Source: Saururus chinensis (taxonomy: Eukaryota > Streptophyta > Magnoliopsida > Piperales > Saururaceae). From it: a DNA stretch of 64,000 bases. The translations under genes were made by a program, and so were the position numbers. Shown here piece by piece: positions 11,966-22,986 of the stretch (positions within the stretch are counted from its first letter, which is position 1; the number at the start of each line of letters is the position of its first letter). Below the pieces are notes generated by a model that searched no databases, had not been told where the DNA came from, and saw only the letters and a program-made list of their open reading frames with translations. The stretch spans positions 6,324,001 through 6,388,000 of the forward strand of contig CP141150.1 in the NCBI GenBank assembly GCA_035235625.1. Direction: 5' to 3'.

Positions 11966-12229
11966 GCATACTGACATATTTGCTAGCCATCGCCAGCGCA
12001 TACATAATCCACATCCATAAAACGTGCATACATCTCATGCATATCAATCATACCATACAATCATGCTTACACGCACCTCATGCAATCAGATCGTTACTTA
12101 ACATCCAGGCATGGAATCATACAATCCTAGCATGCTGCTACTCATTCAAAGCATGCTTCATGAATTTACGAGTTCAAAGCTCCCCTACCTCGTAATCATG
12201 ACGTTCGATGGCGAGCACACGACGGTGGC

Positions 12230-14000
12230 AGCGTCGGCGGCGGAGTTGGCGGTCAAAACCGTTGCCTGGCTGAGAGAGCTGTTGTCCCGAGGGTTTCAAG
12301 ATGCGCCGGAACTATCACGGCCAAATAGAGTGTCAGAACTCAATGCGGTAAAACCCGCGATCCACGGCGGCACACTAGGGCGGCCGGGAGAAATGTCAAG
12401 CCAACATATGTGGCGGTGCGACCCGAAGTCGATGGTGTACACTGAAGATCGGCCGGTGGCTAAAACGTGCACAGCCAGCCACAAGACGTCGAAATCGGCC
12501 GTGGACAGCACCCAACAGCGACGATTTTGGTCAACAAAGGCCCACATAAGGGCGGAGAGCGTGGGGCAACGCTCGAGAATCAAAGGAGAGGTGAAGGACG
12601 GCTCTAGTGGTCAACTCCACTCGGTGGCAAAGCCAACCGATGGTTAGGCGGCACGAATGCGGCGCCTAAACCCAGAAGTACACGCATGGCCACATGCACA
12701 CGCGGCCCAAAGGGCGGGGGAGATGGCTGAAATGAGGCGACTCATGGCCCACAAAAGCCAACCGGGCTAAGGCCCTAGCGGTGGCCAATCTAAGTGGCGA
12801 CATCGCCGATCGCCACCCACAACCAATACCCATGGTGCGGGCGGCTGTGCATCTCGCACGACATAGAGCAAGGGGAGGGTTCACGGTCGAGCAAAGGCCA
12901 CGAGGCCGTCACTGGCCAAGGCCTGAGCAGGTGAACTCGTCCACCTTCTGTCAAGGTAAGACATACAATCTCTTGCCCGAGGCCGTCCGGTACCGACGGC
13001 GTAAAATGGGCAAGAGGGGTCAACGGCACACATGCCGGTAAGGCAGACTAGCTGCGGCTACGGGCCGCAAGGCTGAATAAAACCCAGAGGGGTGGCCCAT
13101 TGGCATCACCGGGCTGGGGCGGAGCCGAACTAAGGTCCACCAAAACAAATCCGGCGTCCGACTGATAACGTCAGTCACCACGTCCAAAACGGACGCAGAC
13201 CAAAAATAGGGGATGACCGGGGAAAACCCATAAGGGCGGAGCGGCCATGGGGGCGGCGGCTGAATCGGGCACGGAGGTGTAGTCCACTGCCTTCGCCGGA
13301 GCAAGGCGGGGCTGGGGGAAGGCCGAATCGGCCGCAGATCACCGCCGGCGGCCACTGTTTGCCCAAAACAGTCCGTTGGTGGAACAGTGCACAGAGGGAG
13401 GAAGAGGATGGGGCGGCGGTGCCGAGGCCCACCGGGCCGGGAGGAGGGGCTCCTCGCCGTCGCCGGCCCAGGGCGGAGCTGTGGCCGGCCGGTCGGGCCG
13501 TGCCGGCCCGTGGCGGCGGCGGAACAGCGTGAAACAGACGGGCGGCAAAACAGGGCAGCAGAGAGAGGGAGCGGGACGGCGGAGCTGGGGCCGTCCGGGG
13601 CCGGGGGGAGTGGCCTCCCGCCGTCGCCGGCCCATGGCGGAGCCGTGGGCGGCCGGCCGGCCCTCGCCGGCCCGCGGCGGCGGCGGAATCCAAAAAAACA
13701 CAGTAAAGGGCGGCTAACCGGGAAAAGAGGCGGCGCGGCCGTGGGGGCCGGGACGGCAGCTCCCCTGCCGTCGCACGGCCAGGGCGGAGCCGGTGCGGCG
13801 GTCCAGCGGCCTGCCGGCGGCCGGGCACAGGGAAAAGGCGGAATGGGGGGGCGGCGGTACTGTTCATCCAGCCAGTGGATCGGGATCGCGATCCCGATCC
13901 CTCTTTTTTATTTTTTTTTATTTATTTTTTCCAAACATACGCTCAACGCGCGTTAACCCACTGGTTACGCGTCGAACCTCCAAAATTCGCGCTGTAAGCG
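12230..14000. other. GC-rich 5' part of the solo LTR
   Basis: Very GC-rich sequence (CGGCGG and GCCGGCC runs). It gives several long proline/arginine- or glycine-rich open frames on both strands, including one of 230 codons at 13175-13867. None resembles a protein. They follow from composition. Confidence 0.75.
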
Positions 14001-14171
14001 CGCAGCGAGGCCCGTGGCCCGCGACTAAGCCCCACACCTGACTCTACGGGTATAAATACGGGGAAAATATACAGATACCCATACGCTGAAATGTCACATT
14101 TTCCAGCCGAAAATGACCAGAAAAATGACAGAAAAATCCCAGAAAATCGTAGAAAAATCAGGGACCTTACA

Positions 14172-14176
14172 GCAGG
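14172..14176 (+). repeat. Target site duplication GCAGG (right)
   Basis: Matches 9211-9215. Confidence 0.85.
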
Positions 14177-14226
14177 TCAGGTTCGGGTTGGATAAATGGG
14201 TCGGGTTAGATTTTCCCAGCCCTAGG

Positions 14227-15209
14227 GGAGGTAAAGGGATGATTAAGGGTCACAAGGGAAATGGATGAGAATAGGGAAACCCTCTTTTACATTTTTGTGA
14301 TTTGGTTTAAATTGGAAGAGACTATTCCATCACCAAGATGGGCTTTGTAGTTATTTAATATTCATCCATTCTAAATTAATAGCTCAATTTTGTTAAATTT
14401 AAGTTATTGAGTACTTGAAAAAGAGCCTATTAGATGTTGGCTTTATCATTCAATAAAAATTATTATTTTTTAAATATTATTATTAATATAGGACAGAAGG
14501 AGTAATGATTATTTACTAGAAAATTAACCTCCATTGAGGGGAGGGGGGAGGGATGTGTGCTCAACGTCCTTTTAGGTTTTGTGGATCCTTGAAACTGTCA
14601 AAGAATAGATAGTAGGTATATTAGTAGGTTTTATACAGTATGTAAGTCTAGGGATGCTGTTGGGATGAGTTTTGTCAAAATTGATACTATTTAAGAAATG
14701 GTAATCCGAACTTGACCTGAACCAAATAACCCAACCTACTTAGAATTTAAAAATAATTTTTATTTTTTAAAAAAATTTAAATTATTATATATATATAATA
14801 AAAAATATATAATTATAACTTTATTTGGGTTGGTTCTGATCACCTAAAACATGAACTTAATCTGAATAATTATTTAGGTTGAGTTTTAAAAACTAAACCC
14901 AACTCATTATAATTAGGTCTGGTTTTACTATAATGTACCGATACTATCTCAAACTACCTACAGCACTATAACCCTTAGTATAGCAATTAATTTACCAGGT
15001 AAATTAGGCAGAGGGAGCAAACAAAACCCAAGATATGACACGCTTATCTCTAGGCGTTTCTTTACATAAATATATTACAAAACGAATATCTCAAATACAA
15101 GCCTATGTACTATTTATGAAAAAAAGACTTAAAACAATGCGAACATCCACCAACTTTGAAAACCAAGCTCAACTTTGCAAGCCAAAACACAAAATGCTAT
15201 CAGCCTTCG
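14227..15209. other. Region downstream of receptor kinase, no gene seen
   Basis: AT-rich sequence with the GGGATG...CATTTAAGAAATGG-type repeat at 14649-14945, then the 3' flank of the kinase gene. The copy-2 version is 33915-34880. Confidence 0.5.
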
Positions 15210-18200
15210 TTAGGGTGAGCGATATAAAGGTTGAACTTGTGGGGGACTTGTGCTTGCTGAAAGGTCACTGGAAATTTCCTTCATGGTGGGCCGACTCTTG
15301 GGGTTCTCCCTTGTGCATATGAGAGCCAGTGCCACTATAAAAGCCAGCTCTTGAGCCACAGAACTGGTTGGGGATGGCAGTCTTTTATCCAAAACACTTT
15401 GTAGAAGCATATCCCAACCCTGTGCTGCTACGTTTGAGAGGAGATCAGCGGGGTGCTCTCCCATTACCACTTCTAGTGCCACAACTCCAAAACTGTATAC
15501 ATCGCATTTCTCTGAAGCCACCACTGTTGTAGCCAGCTCTGTAACACAGAAAAGAAGCTGTGAGTTTCTTTTGTTTCTGTAGCTCAAAATCAAGAAAAAT
15601 TGGAAACAAACTACTTACCTGGTGCCATGTAGCCATAGGAGCCAACTGCCCCAGTCCAGGTGGACATGCCCTCTGTCATCAGCCTTGCAGTCCCAAAGTC
15701 TGAGATACGAGGCACCAACTCCAAATCCAAGAGGATGTTCTTCGACGATATGTCCCGATGAACAATGGCATGTACCTGATCATGGTGCATATAGGAAAGG
15801 GCCTCTGCTATCCCTTTTATGATTTTAATTCTTTCCTCCCAGCCCAAAACTCTTCCTTCTCCCTTCAAAATGGTTCTCAAGTTCCCATTCTCTATGAAGT
15901 CATAGACCAAGTACATGCTCCCTTTCACCATGCAATACCCATGCAACTTCACAATATTCCGGTGGCGGATCTCTCTTAGCGCTCTTATTTCACTCTCGAA
16001 AGCCTTCTTAGAAGTCTCATCGAACAAATCCTCAGATGATTCATGTATGCGTTTTACTGCATAGGTTTTACCTTTTGGAAGTGTGGCTTTGTATACGCTA
16101 CCTTGTGCTCCTCTCCCAATGCAGAATTTTTCATTGAAATTCTCTGTGGCAGCCACAAGGTCTTTAAATGCTAATCTTCCATCATAATTCGATATCGACA
16201 TGAACTTCTCTTCGTCTGCAGCATCCTTTCTCCTTCGTTGCGCAACGATGGCTATTGCCAGCAACAGAAGAGCTACAAATGCAGCTGGGACCAGTACCGC
16301 GATCATCACTTTTAATCCGTTCCTTTGGCTTTTTCTGTCGTTACCATGCTTTGCTCTGTTGCTATCGCAAGGCTTTAAGCCTTGTTCTACTTTGCCACAT
16401 AAACGTGAATTACCCGCCAAGGCTTGAGGAGTAGCATTCTGAAAGGCAGGCATATCTGGAAGGGAACCTTCAAGGTTGTTGTAGGAGACGTCAACATATT
16501 GGAGGGGTATTATGCTTTCAAAGCCACTTGGGATGGAGCCTGAAAGACTGTTGTGAGAGAGATCGAGGCTCTCCAGGCCTCTCATGTACTCCATGTCATG
16601 TGGGATGGAGCCAGAAAGATTGTTGTGAGAGAGATTGAGGCCCGCCAGAAATGTGAGTTTTCCAAGATCTGGTGGGATTGCCCCTGAAAGAAGGTTTTGA
16701 CTCAGGTCTAATTCTCGCAATTCCAGATTTCCAATTTGAGCTGGAATTGTCCCTTCCAGTTTGTTGCTGCTGAGCCTCAAAATCGTAAGTTTTGGGCAGT
16801 TTCCAATCTCCTCTGGAATAGGATGGCTGAGGTTGTTCTTGGACAAATCCAAGTACTCTAAACGCGGCAATTGCTGAATTATTTTCGGTATTTGACCTGT
16901 GAGCCGGTTTTCACTCAAATTCAAATCGTACAAAATCGAACTGGGGCTGAAGAGCTCGTCTGGAATTTTTCCTGTTAGGTGATTAGATGAAAGAATCATC
17001 CTTCTTTTCAACTGCCCAATCTCTGAAGGGATGCTGCCTGAGATGGAGTTGTCAGAGAAATCCAAATGGGTGAGGCTCTCACATTCACCCCAAGTTGGTG
17101 CCAATTCCCCTACCAGTTGATTACTGCTCAAATCAATATACCGAAGATACGGATAGACTCCAAAAGCATTGGATATGTCTCCGTTGAGATGGTTCTGATA
17201 AAGAAGTATTCTGGTTAGTCCTGAGCAGTTTCTTATGCTTTCAGGGATGGGCCCTGTAAACTGGTTTTGAGTAGCATAGAAGTATTCAAGCCTCCTACCA
17301 CGACAGATGTGAGGGGGGAGTTGACCAGAAAAATTGTTTGAGTGGAAGCTGATTTGTTGAAGTGAAGGGGGACCAAAGTCTTGAGGTATACTTCCAGAGA
17401 AATTGTTGTTACTAAGATAGAGAAGGCGTAGGTTCTTCAGGTTGGATATTGAGGGTGGCAGAGTACCAACAAAATTGTTTGAGGCAAAAGACAAGAACTC
17501 CAAACTCTGCATATTACCTATTTCTGGGGGAAGATTTCCCGTTAGGGAGTTGTTGAAGAGAGTCATGCTCTTCAGCTGAACCAAGTTCCCCATGCTGGAG
17601 GGCAAAGGACCAGTTAACCGATTTTCAGAAAAGTAAAGGAACTTCAAGTTCGTCAAGCTTCCCATCTCTGAAGGTAGCGCCCCAGATATGCGATTGCGAG
17701 AGAGATCCAGATATTCCAGCTTGTGGAGGGATCCAATTTCAGGTGGAATAATTCCTGTAAGTTCATTGGAAGTGAGCTGCAAAAACATGAGTTGGGTCCA
17801 ACTCGAGATGAGAGATTGATGAATTTCTCCGGATATCAGATTGCCTGAGAGGTCGAGGTTAGAGATTTGAGTGAGAGACTTGAGAGAAAGTGGCAGTGGA
17901 CCAAAAAGGTTGTTGTTTGCCAGGGCAAGTATACTAAGATTGGTGCAAAAGCTGAACTCGTCAGGGATGGAAGAGTTAAGCTGCACATAACTGAGATCTA
18001 ATGTTTTTAGCTTTGTCAAGTTACCTATGAAGGATTGTATGGGGCCTTGGAGCTGAGAATTATTTTTCAAATCGAGATGTTGGAGGTTGGACAGAAGGCC
18101 AATCTGTGGAGGTATCAGACCAGTGAAATTGTTTTCTCCTAAATTCAGGTTTTGCAAGTTTCTAAGCTTTGTCAATTCAGCTGGTATGGGACCTGAGATT

Positions 18201-18862
18201 AAATTTAATGACAAATCTAACAAAATCAACTTAGGGCAATTGAATATGAAAAGTGGGAAATCTGGACCAATATTATTGATTGCGAGTAAGAGATGGGTCA
18301 GGGAAGGCAAACCCATATACCGAAGCGGGTCAGGGGAAGAAAGATAGTTGCCAGTAAGATTCAAGTTCCGAAGCTTTTTTAAATTGCTCAGCTGATAGGG
18401 GATATCTCCGTTGAGGCTGTTGTCATAGAAGCGAAGGAATTGCAAACTGCTCAAGTTTCCAAGCTCCATGGGAATGGAACCCGTGAAATTGTTTTGGGTC
18501 AGATCAAGGTCGGTGAGCTTGGAAAGAGTTCCAATCCCAGGGGGAAGGCGGCCCGAAAGTTGGTTGTTTCTCAATTTGAGTACAGTGAGGTGGGGGAAAG
18601 CAGAGAAGTTGAACTGATCAAGAGTGCCATTGAGGCTGGACCTGTAGAGGTTCAGACTGGAGATGCTCCCACTGGAGTCACAAGTGATTCCAGTCCAGTG
18701 ACATGGACTATTGTTGCGACTCGGAGACCAGGAGTCGAGGGAGTGGTAAACCAAGCTGTCTTTCCATTTAAGCAGGGCCTCTGCTTGATCTTGAGCTGAG
18801 ATTTTCAGCAGAAGGGATGAGTAGAGGAGAGTGAAGAAGGCAGCTCGGAGGAATGCATTCAT
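15210..18862 (-). CDS. LRR receptor-like kinase, MIK2/MDIS1-interacting type
   Basis: Predicted plasma-membrane receptor kinase, about 1190 residues, in two exons: 18862-15619 and 15538-15210, with an 80-bp intron. In order: a signal peptide (about residues 1-23, ending KISA before [10 protein letters not shown]), an LRR N-cap with paired Trp/Cys (about 24-62), roughly thirty LxxLxLxxNxLxGxIP repeats (about 70-800), a membrane helix (about 851-875) followed by RRRK, and a kinase domain (about 900-1175). Catalytic residues are present: glycine loop [11 protein letters not shown] near 916, AVK lysine near 937, HRD near 1035, DFG near 1055. It is therefore an RD kinase and probably active. Splicing joins MAP to ELATT, restoring the usual activation-loop and subdomain VIII sequence. 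One ectodomain repeat ([11 protein letters not shown]) is about two residues short. Family knowledge places such proteins in LRR-RLK subfamily XI/XII, relatives of Arabidopsis MIK2, in peptide or damage sensing. The ligand here is unknown. A weak TATA-like run (TTTAATA) lies about 50 bp upstream of the ATG. A decayed relative lies at 34881-36508. Confidence 0.9.
15539..15618 (-). other. Intron of the receptor kinase
   Basis: The donor reads CCAG|GTAAGTAG and the acceptor TTACAG|AGCTGG on the minus strand. The intron is phase 1 and sits just after the conserved MAP of the activation segment. Removing it gives a single open reading frame to the stop at 15210. The pseudogene copy keeps the same donor and acceptor. 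Confidence 0.88.
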
Positions 18863-19479
18863 GGTGGAGTGCTCTGCTAGAACGGAAATGGGTGGTTGGC
18901 GGATTGGAATGCTATTAAACGGTGTCCACAGACTGGAGTCTAATGTCTGATTCTACACGTTGGTTGGCCGACGACCCCGAGAGTCCGTACGTTATTTCTC
19001 GCGACCTTCCCTCGTTTTGGCAGGAACTGCCCTCAGTTGCCGATTGTCGCCTGTAGACCGGCGACCCCGGAATTTAAAAGCGAATTAAGGAAGGTCGGAA
19101 TGAGCTCTTTGACTATGTTGCAGCACAACTTGAGAAAGAAAAAAGTTGTAGCCCTTACAGAAGCTCGCAAAAAAGAGGTAGCTTTGTGTATCTACAACTT
19201 TTCTCACTCGTATTTTATTTTTTTTTATTATTTTTTTTGTGGAAATGGGAACCACGTGCACAACTTAACTGCCTGAGTTGTTAGCCCTTGTAACCTTTTT
19301 GTTAGACATTGGTTGGTGATCTTAACATATGTATATTCTATTACTTTCAAAACTTAAGTTCTAGTTGTTCTTATTGTAAAATATTTAGGATTGAATCGAA
19401 AATTTTGGCACTTTTGCCTCTAGGGTATTGTAGAATACAAACCTTTTTCTTGGTTCAATGATGATATTGAGTTGCCTTG
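18863..19479. other. Upstream region of the receptor kinase
   Basis: This contains the kinase 5' flank (18863-18990 on the minus strand). An inverted repeat at about 19124-19210 (AACTTGAGAAAGAAAAAAGT opposite ACTTTTCTCACTC) frames a short stretch. No other gene is seen. There is no copy-2 equivalent because copy 2 is truncated. Confidence 0.4.
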
Positions 19480-19822
19480 TTCATCTTTTGCAGGGGTAAA
19501 AGGACTACAAGGTAATAACTATGGATATGTGGATGGGCTTCCTTCATTTTTGCAAGGAGGTAGTATGGTGCTCTTATTCTCACTGTTGTTAGTACTTGTC
19601 TTTTCTAAACCTTTTTTTATGATGCCATTAATCACATTAATAGTTATTTTTTTATCAAATTTATTCACTTCTTGATGTGTTAATTTTTTTTGTATATGCA
19701 GATTAATTTCCCTAGCCTAGACAACAATGATCCTAATCATGGGTGGTCTTTGATTTTGAACAATTATGTTGAGAGGGTTAAGGAGAACAAAGCTAGATGT
19801 GAATTGTCGACAATAGAGTGAG
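19480..19822 (+). pseudogene. Exon-like coding fragment, unidentified
   Basis: A pyrimidine tract and GCAG at about 19690-19701 precede a 39-codon open stretch (from INFPSLDNNDPNHGW to ENKARCELSTIE) that ends at TGA near 19820. A similar TTTTGCAG lies at 19485-19492. The pattern suggests one or two exons of a captured or decayed gene. I do not recognise the protein. Confidence 0.35.
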
Positions 19823-19829
19823 TACATAC

Positions 19830-21257
19830 TAGTGATTGTGAAAGAAAATGATATTAGAGCAGCCTATCATTTTTTTTCCTTGGTGGGAGTGAGAACAGAA
19901 GATTGAAGTCATTGTAAAGTTGTTTCACCAAGTGGGAATTTTTGTGTGTAACTCTACTGGGTTAGATGTCAATTTTAAAGAATTTTTCAAATAAAAAAAA
20001 ACCCGCTGATATTGTTGTACCTTCACAAACCATATTTTCCACAGCTATGCAATTGACAAACCACCTTGTATGCATTACATCCAACCAAATAATTTATATG
20101 GATTTTTTTATGAGGGAATTCCCCTCAGTATTCTCATTGCTTACGTAGAGAAAAGTTGATGCATTCGCTACAAAAAAAAGGCTGTGGGAAGCCTAATAAT
20201 GCACACAAATGTATAAAAGATACATAACATAAAGTACAAGGAACATAACAGCACAAGGTAGAAGCACAAATACAAATATATATAGTACAAAATATATACT
20301 ATACAAGATATGACGATCTTAAATAAGATACATAGACATAATAAACATAGCGCCACTCTAGAGGGCAGTCTCCGAGATCAAAGAACACAACTCCACTAGG
20401 ACAATGGAGATAGAGAAGTACCACAACTACGGCTAAAGCAGGCTATCATGAAGACCAGCAACCTGTGGAGCCTTTTAGTCATCGGCATTGATAACAAAAC
20501 TTCTTTAAACTACATAAAGGAGGTAGATATTTGAGCAAGATGAGCCACTATTTTCATCGCATTGCTTTTGACCTTAGTGAGTTCTTGCGACTTGCAAAAG
20601 ACAATAAATAATGATGATAGAAAAATAGAATGCCGATCATCTACCTAGAAAATTGACATGAAAAGATTTAACTACTTAAGAGTGCTTGTCAGAAGAAGCT
20701 GGAGAGAACCATAATTAGGCCTTCCAAAAGAAGATTCATAAGATCTCACTGGCATTCATTTGATTGTGCCAAGGTCTGAAGGAGAACTAAAATTTTCAAG
20801 CATTCACCAACAGTGGTTGCTGCTTCTCCTGCAACTGGTTTCTGTCATAAATAGAAAAAAAATATAGATCTAGTCAAAATTTGCAATTTAGAATCTTGTT
20901 TGCATCTCGTTTTGGCTAATAGAAAGTATAAAATAGATTTCAACGAGATCAGGGTCTTAGTGAAAATCTCAAAAGGCAAAACTTTAAAAATAAATTATTT
21001 ATGCACACATACACCTAAGGTGTCAGATTTACATAACAAATGTTCCGTACTAGTTTTCTTTGTTTTGTTTACTTTGAAGTGTTACATAAGCTAGTCTGGC
21101 AAAATATGTAGTTTGTTCAATACAGAACGAGAGTGTCAATGGAGCAACTTCTTTTATCATTTATCATATGGATTCTCTCATAATATGGGAATCAACATCA
21201 CCTGCACAAAAAGGTATGCCGACACCTTCAATGTTTTTTCGGTGCCCGGTTAAGAAA
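19830..21257. other. No feature recognised
   Basis: AT-rich unique-looking sequence without convincing frames, repeats or RNA genes. Confidence 0.5.
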
Positions 21258-22360
21258 ACCCGATACTGCAAAAAACACTCATAGGGAATTTTATTTTTAA
21301 AAAATATATACTAAGAAGGTATTTCTTCAAAACAAAGACTTTGTAGAATAGCACTTGCTAATGACAACCAAAAATCAGTGAGTTCTCCCTTTAAACAATT
21401 ATGTATTGTTGATAAAATTGCTAATAGAAACTTTTTCGGCCATTGTAATAAAAACTTCTCTATCTCCTTTCTAACAAGAATTTAACCTATTAAATATGAT
21501 ACAAAGGCTATCTTCAGGGCAGTAGACCATCTTCACTACCCTAATCGATGAATCGCTTTCCAGGTTCATCTATGACTGTTGAACCCGAAACTGACACAAA
21601 TAACAAAAATTGGGATCAAAGGGTACCTATTATAGTATTTGGACAAGGCACCGGATGAATTCCTGTGCCCGTGACTGCAGGGGGCTGATGGGCACATTGT
21701 CGATAGTGAAGTTGTAGGGCTTGATGTTGTTGGCCCAATTTGGCTGGAGAGGGGGGATTCCGAAGGGCCATGAGGGACTGTGAGACAGGGGAGGATGGAC
21801 AGGGGGGTGGATTTTGAATGGGGAGGAGGGACTATGAGAGGCGGAGGGAGAGGGGGACGGATTATTTTGGGTGGTGGGGTTTAGGAATACGGTGGATTTT
21901 GAAGGGGGAGGAAGTAGAGAGCGGTGGGTGGGTGGGGAGGTTTCTGCCGCTAGGTGCTACGCTTCCTGGTGGAGGTGGGGAGCCGGCCGTCACCGAGTAC
22001 GATACGCAGCCAGTGCTCGATAGCCTCCACGATTTTAACCTCCAAGTGGAGAACTAAACCAGCTGAAGTCACAGATGTGCCGCTTGCTAACCCCTTTACC
22101 ATGGCATTGGTCGATTATGAAGAGACTCCACCTCCCATTCAAGCCTCTGCATCTAACGAGTCTGATATCTCTCTATGTTTGAGCAGCGAAATCAACACCT
22201 CCAAACCAGCTGAAGTCACAAATGTCTATCAACGAGTTGGAGCCTGGATTCAAGAAATTCTGGTGTGATATCATTTCTCTCCCAAAATCAACACTTCCAA
22301 AGCATGAGCAGTGCCAGGCGGAGGGGGCCTCCAAAGCAGGAGGGAGCACGGGCAGCGAGC
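21258..22360 (+). repeat. 1-kb dispersed repeat, unit 2 (divergent)
   Basis: The most diverged of the three units. It has a deletion after the TTGGCCCAAT stretch (about 21740) and about 150 extra GA-rich bases at 21830-21985. The frame ending in GAWIQEILV (to 22268) is preserved. It lies outside the large direct duplication, so it reflects an independent and older copying event. Confidence 0.7.
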
Positions 22361-22986
22361 GGGCATAGCGGGAGGCGGGAGGGCGGGCTTTTCTTTTATT
22401 TTTTCGATCACGCGCCAAAATAAAAAATGGGGGTGCCACATAAGCGGTGTAGCAATTGGGAGTAAGAATGTTATTTTCTTTTCTTGAATTGCGTGAAGCC
22501 TTCATCGGAACTTTATAAAACTAGGACCCATCCCATTGCTTTGTGATTCCAATGAGATTTTCCAAACTTTTAAGAATTATGTATGATAAATGATTTTTAG
22601 ATGCATCATAGATGTGGAGAGATCATACATATGATAATAGAAGGAAAATAATATTTATATTTAAATTTTTTTATAAATAGGCCTTACACCGCCTTAATTA
22701 AGGTGGTGTAAGGCCAATAAATATAGAGAAAGTAGTGTAAAAATATTATTATTCTAGATATAAGTTATTTCTTTCATGAAGTTATTTGAGTGCATTCTAA
22801 GATCCCTGATTTTTGTAAGGCAACCACTCATCAAAGTCTTAATGCTACATGAGAATTTGTTATCTCCCAAATCAAGGTTTCAAGGTTATCAAATTTGGAG
22901 GGATAAAGGCAACTTCCCTGAGAGTGCATTTTTGTTCAAATGTAAAAATCGAGGTAAGAAATTCAAGTCGACCAAAAGACCAGGGC
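22361..22986. other. No feature recognised
   Basis: AT-rich sequence between the 1-kb repeat and a probable LTR. A small inverted repeat (GCCTTACACC...GGTGTAAGGC) is present at 22681-22713. Confidence 0.5.

Larger units (their letters stand above)
9216..14171 (-). mobile_element. 4.96-kb solo LTR (Tekay/Del-like), with 5-bp TSD
   Basis: The termini are TG...CA: the plus strand begins TGTAACGCCC and ends GGGACCTTACA. It is flanked by GCAGG on both sides (9211-9215 and 14172-14176), and the empty site is seen in copy 2. No second LTR, PBS, PPT or pol is present, so it is a solo LTR. The likely orientation is minus: the equivalent 3' end at 59636 is preceded by the GAGTATGAAAATACTC and AGCCCCGTTGTACGGGAGG stretch that I associate with the 3' part of Tekay/Del LTRs. 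A GTATTTATACCC box near 14050 could be its TATA. The first 2 kb (12230-14000) are strongly GC-rich. A related truncated copy is at 53376-59636. Confidence 0.82.
9089..14226. mobile_element. Short hAT-like MITE, split by solo LTR
   Basis: The left end TAGGGCTTGTAGTCGGGT and the right end (inverted) TAGGGCTGGGAAAATC bracket about 180 bases of GGGTCGGG-rich sequence. The solo LTR at 9216-14171 sits inside it. Copy 2 has the uninterrupted form at 33739-33914. An 8-bp target duplication is not evident, so the hAT label is tentative. Confidence 0.45.
1..16829 (+). repeat. Large direct duplication, copy 1
   Basis: Base 1 aligns with base 24698, and the match continues without rearrangement to 16829 (matching 36508), apart from the solo LTR at 9216-14171 and small indels. 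The copy probably continues on both sides: leftward beyond the window, and rightward through the rest of the kinase gene. The match stops at 16829 only because copy 2 is cut there. The layout is that of a tandem segmental duplication with a spacing of about 24.7 kb. Confidence 0.93.

Noticed and set aside
13175..13867. 230-codon frame rich in Pro, Arg and Ala, and companion Gly-rich frames on the other strand
   Set aside because: It lies in the GC-rich part of the solo LTR. There are open frames in several phases of both strands and no domain, so they follow from base composition.
9216..14171. A TIR DNA transposon, because the ends TGTAACGCCC and TGTAAGGTCCC look inverted
   Set aside because: TG...CA ends, a 5-bp duplication and the Tekay/Del-like end of the relative at 59636 fit a solo LTR better. 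Inverted resemblance beyond TG/CA is common in such LTRs.
15445..15645. Separate short gene overlapping the kinase intron
   Set aside because: It is an intron-containing shadow of the kinase. Splicing at GTAAGT and CAG gives the conserved kinase sequence in one frame.
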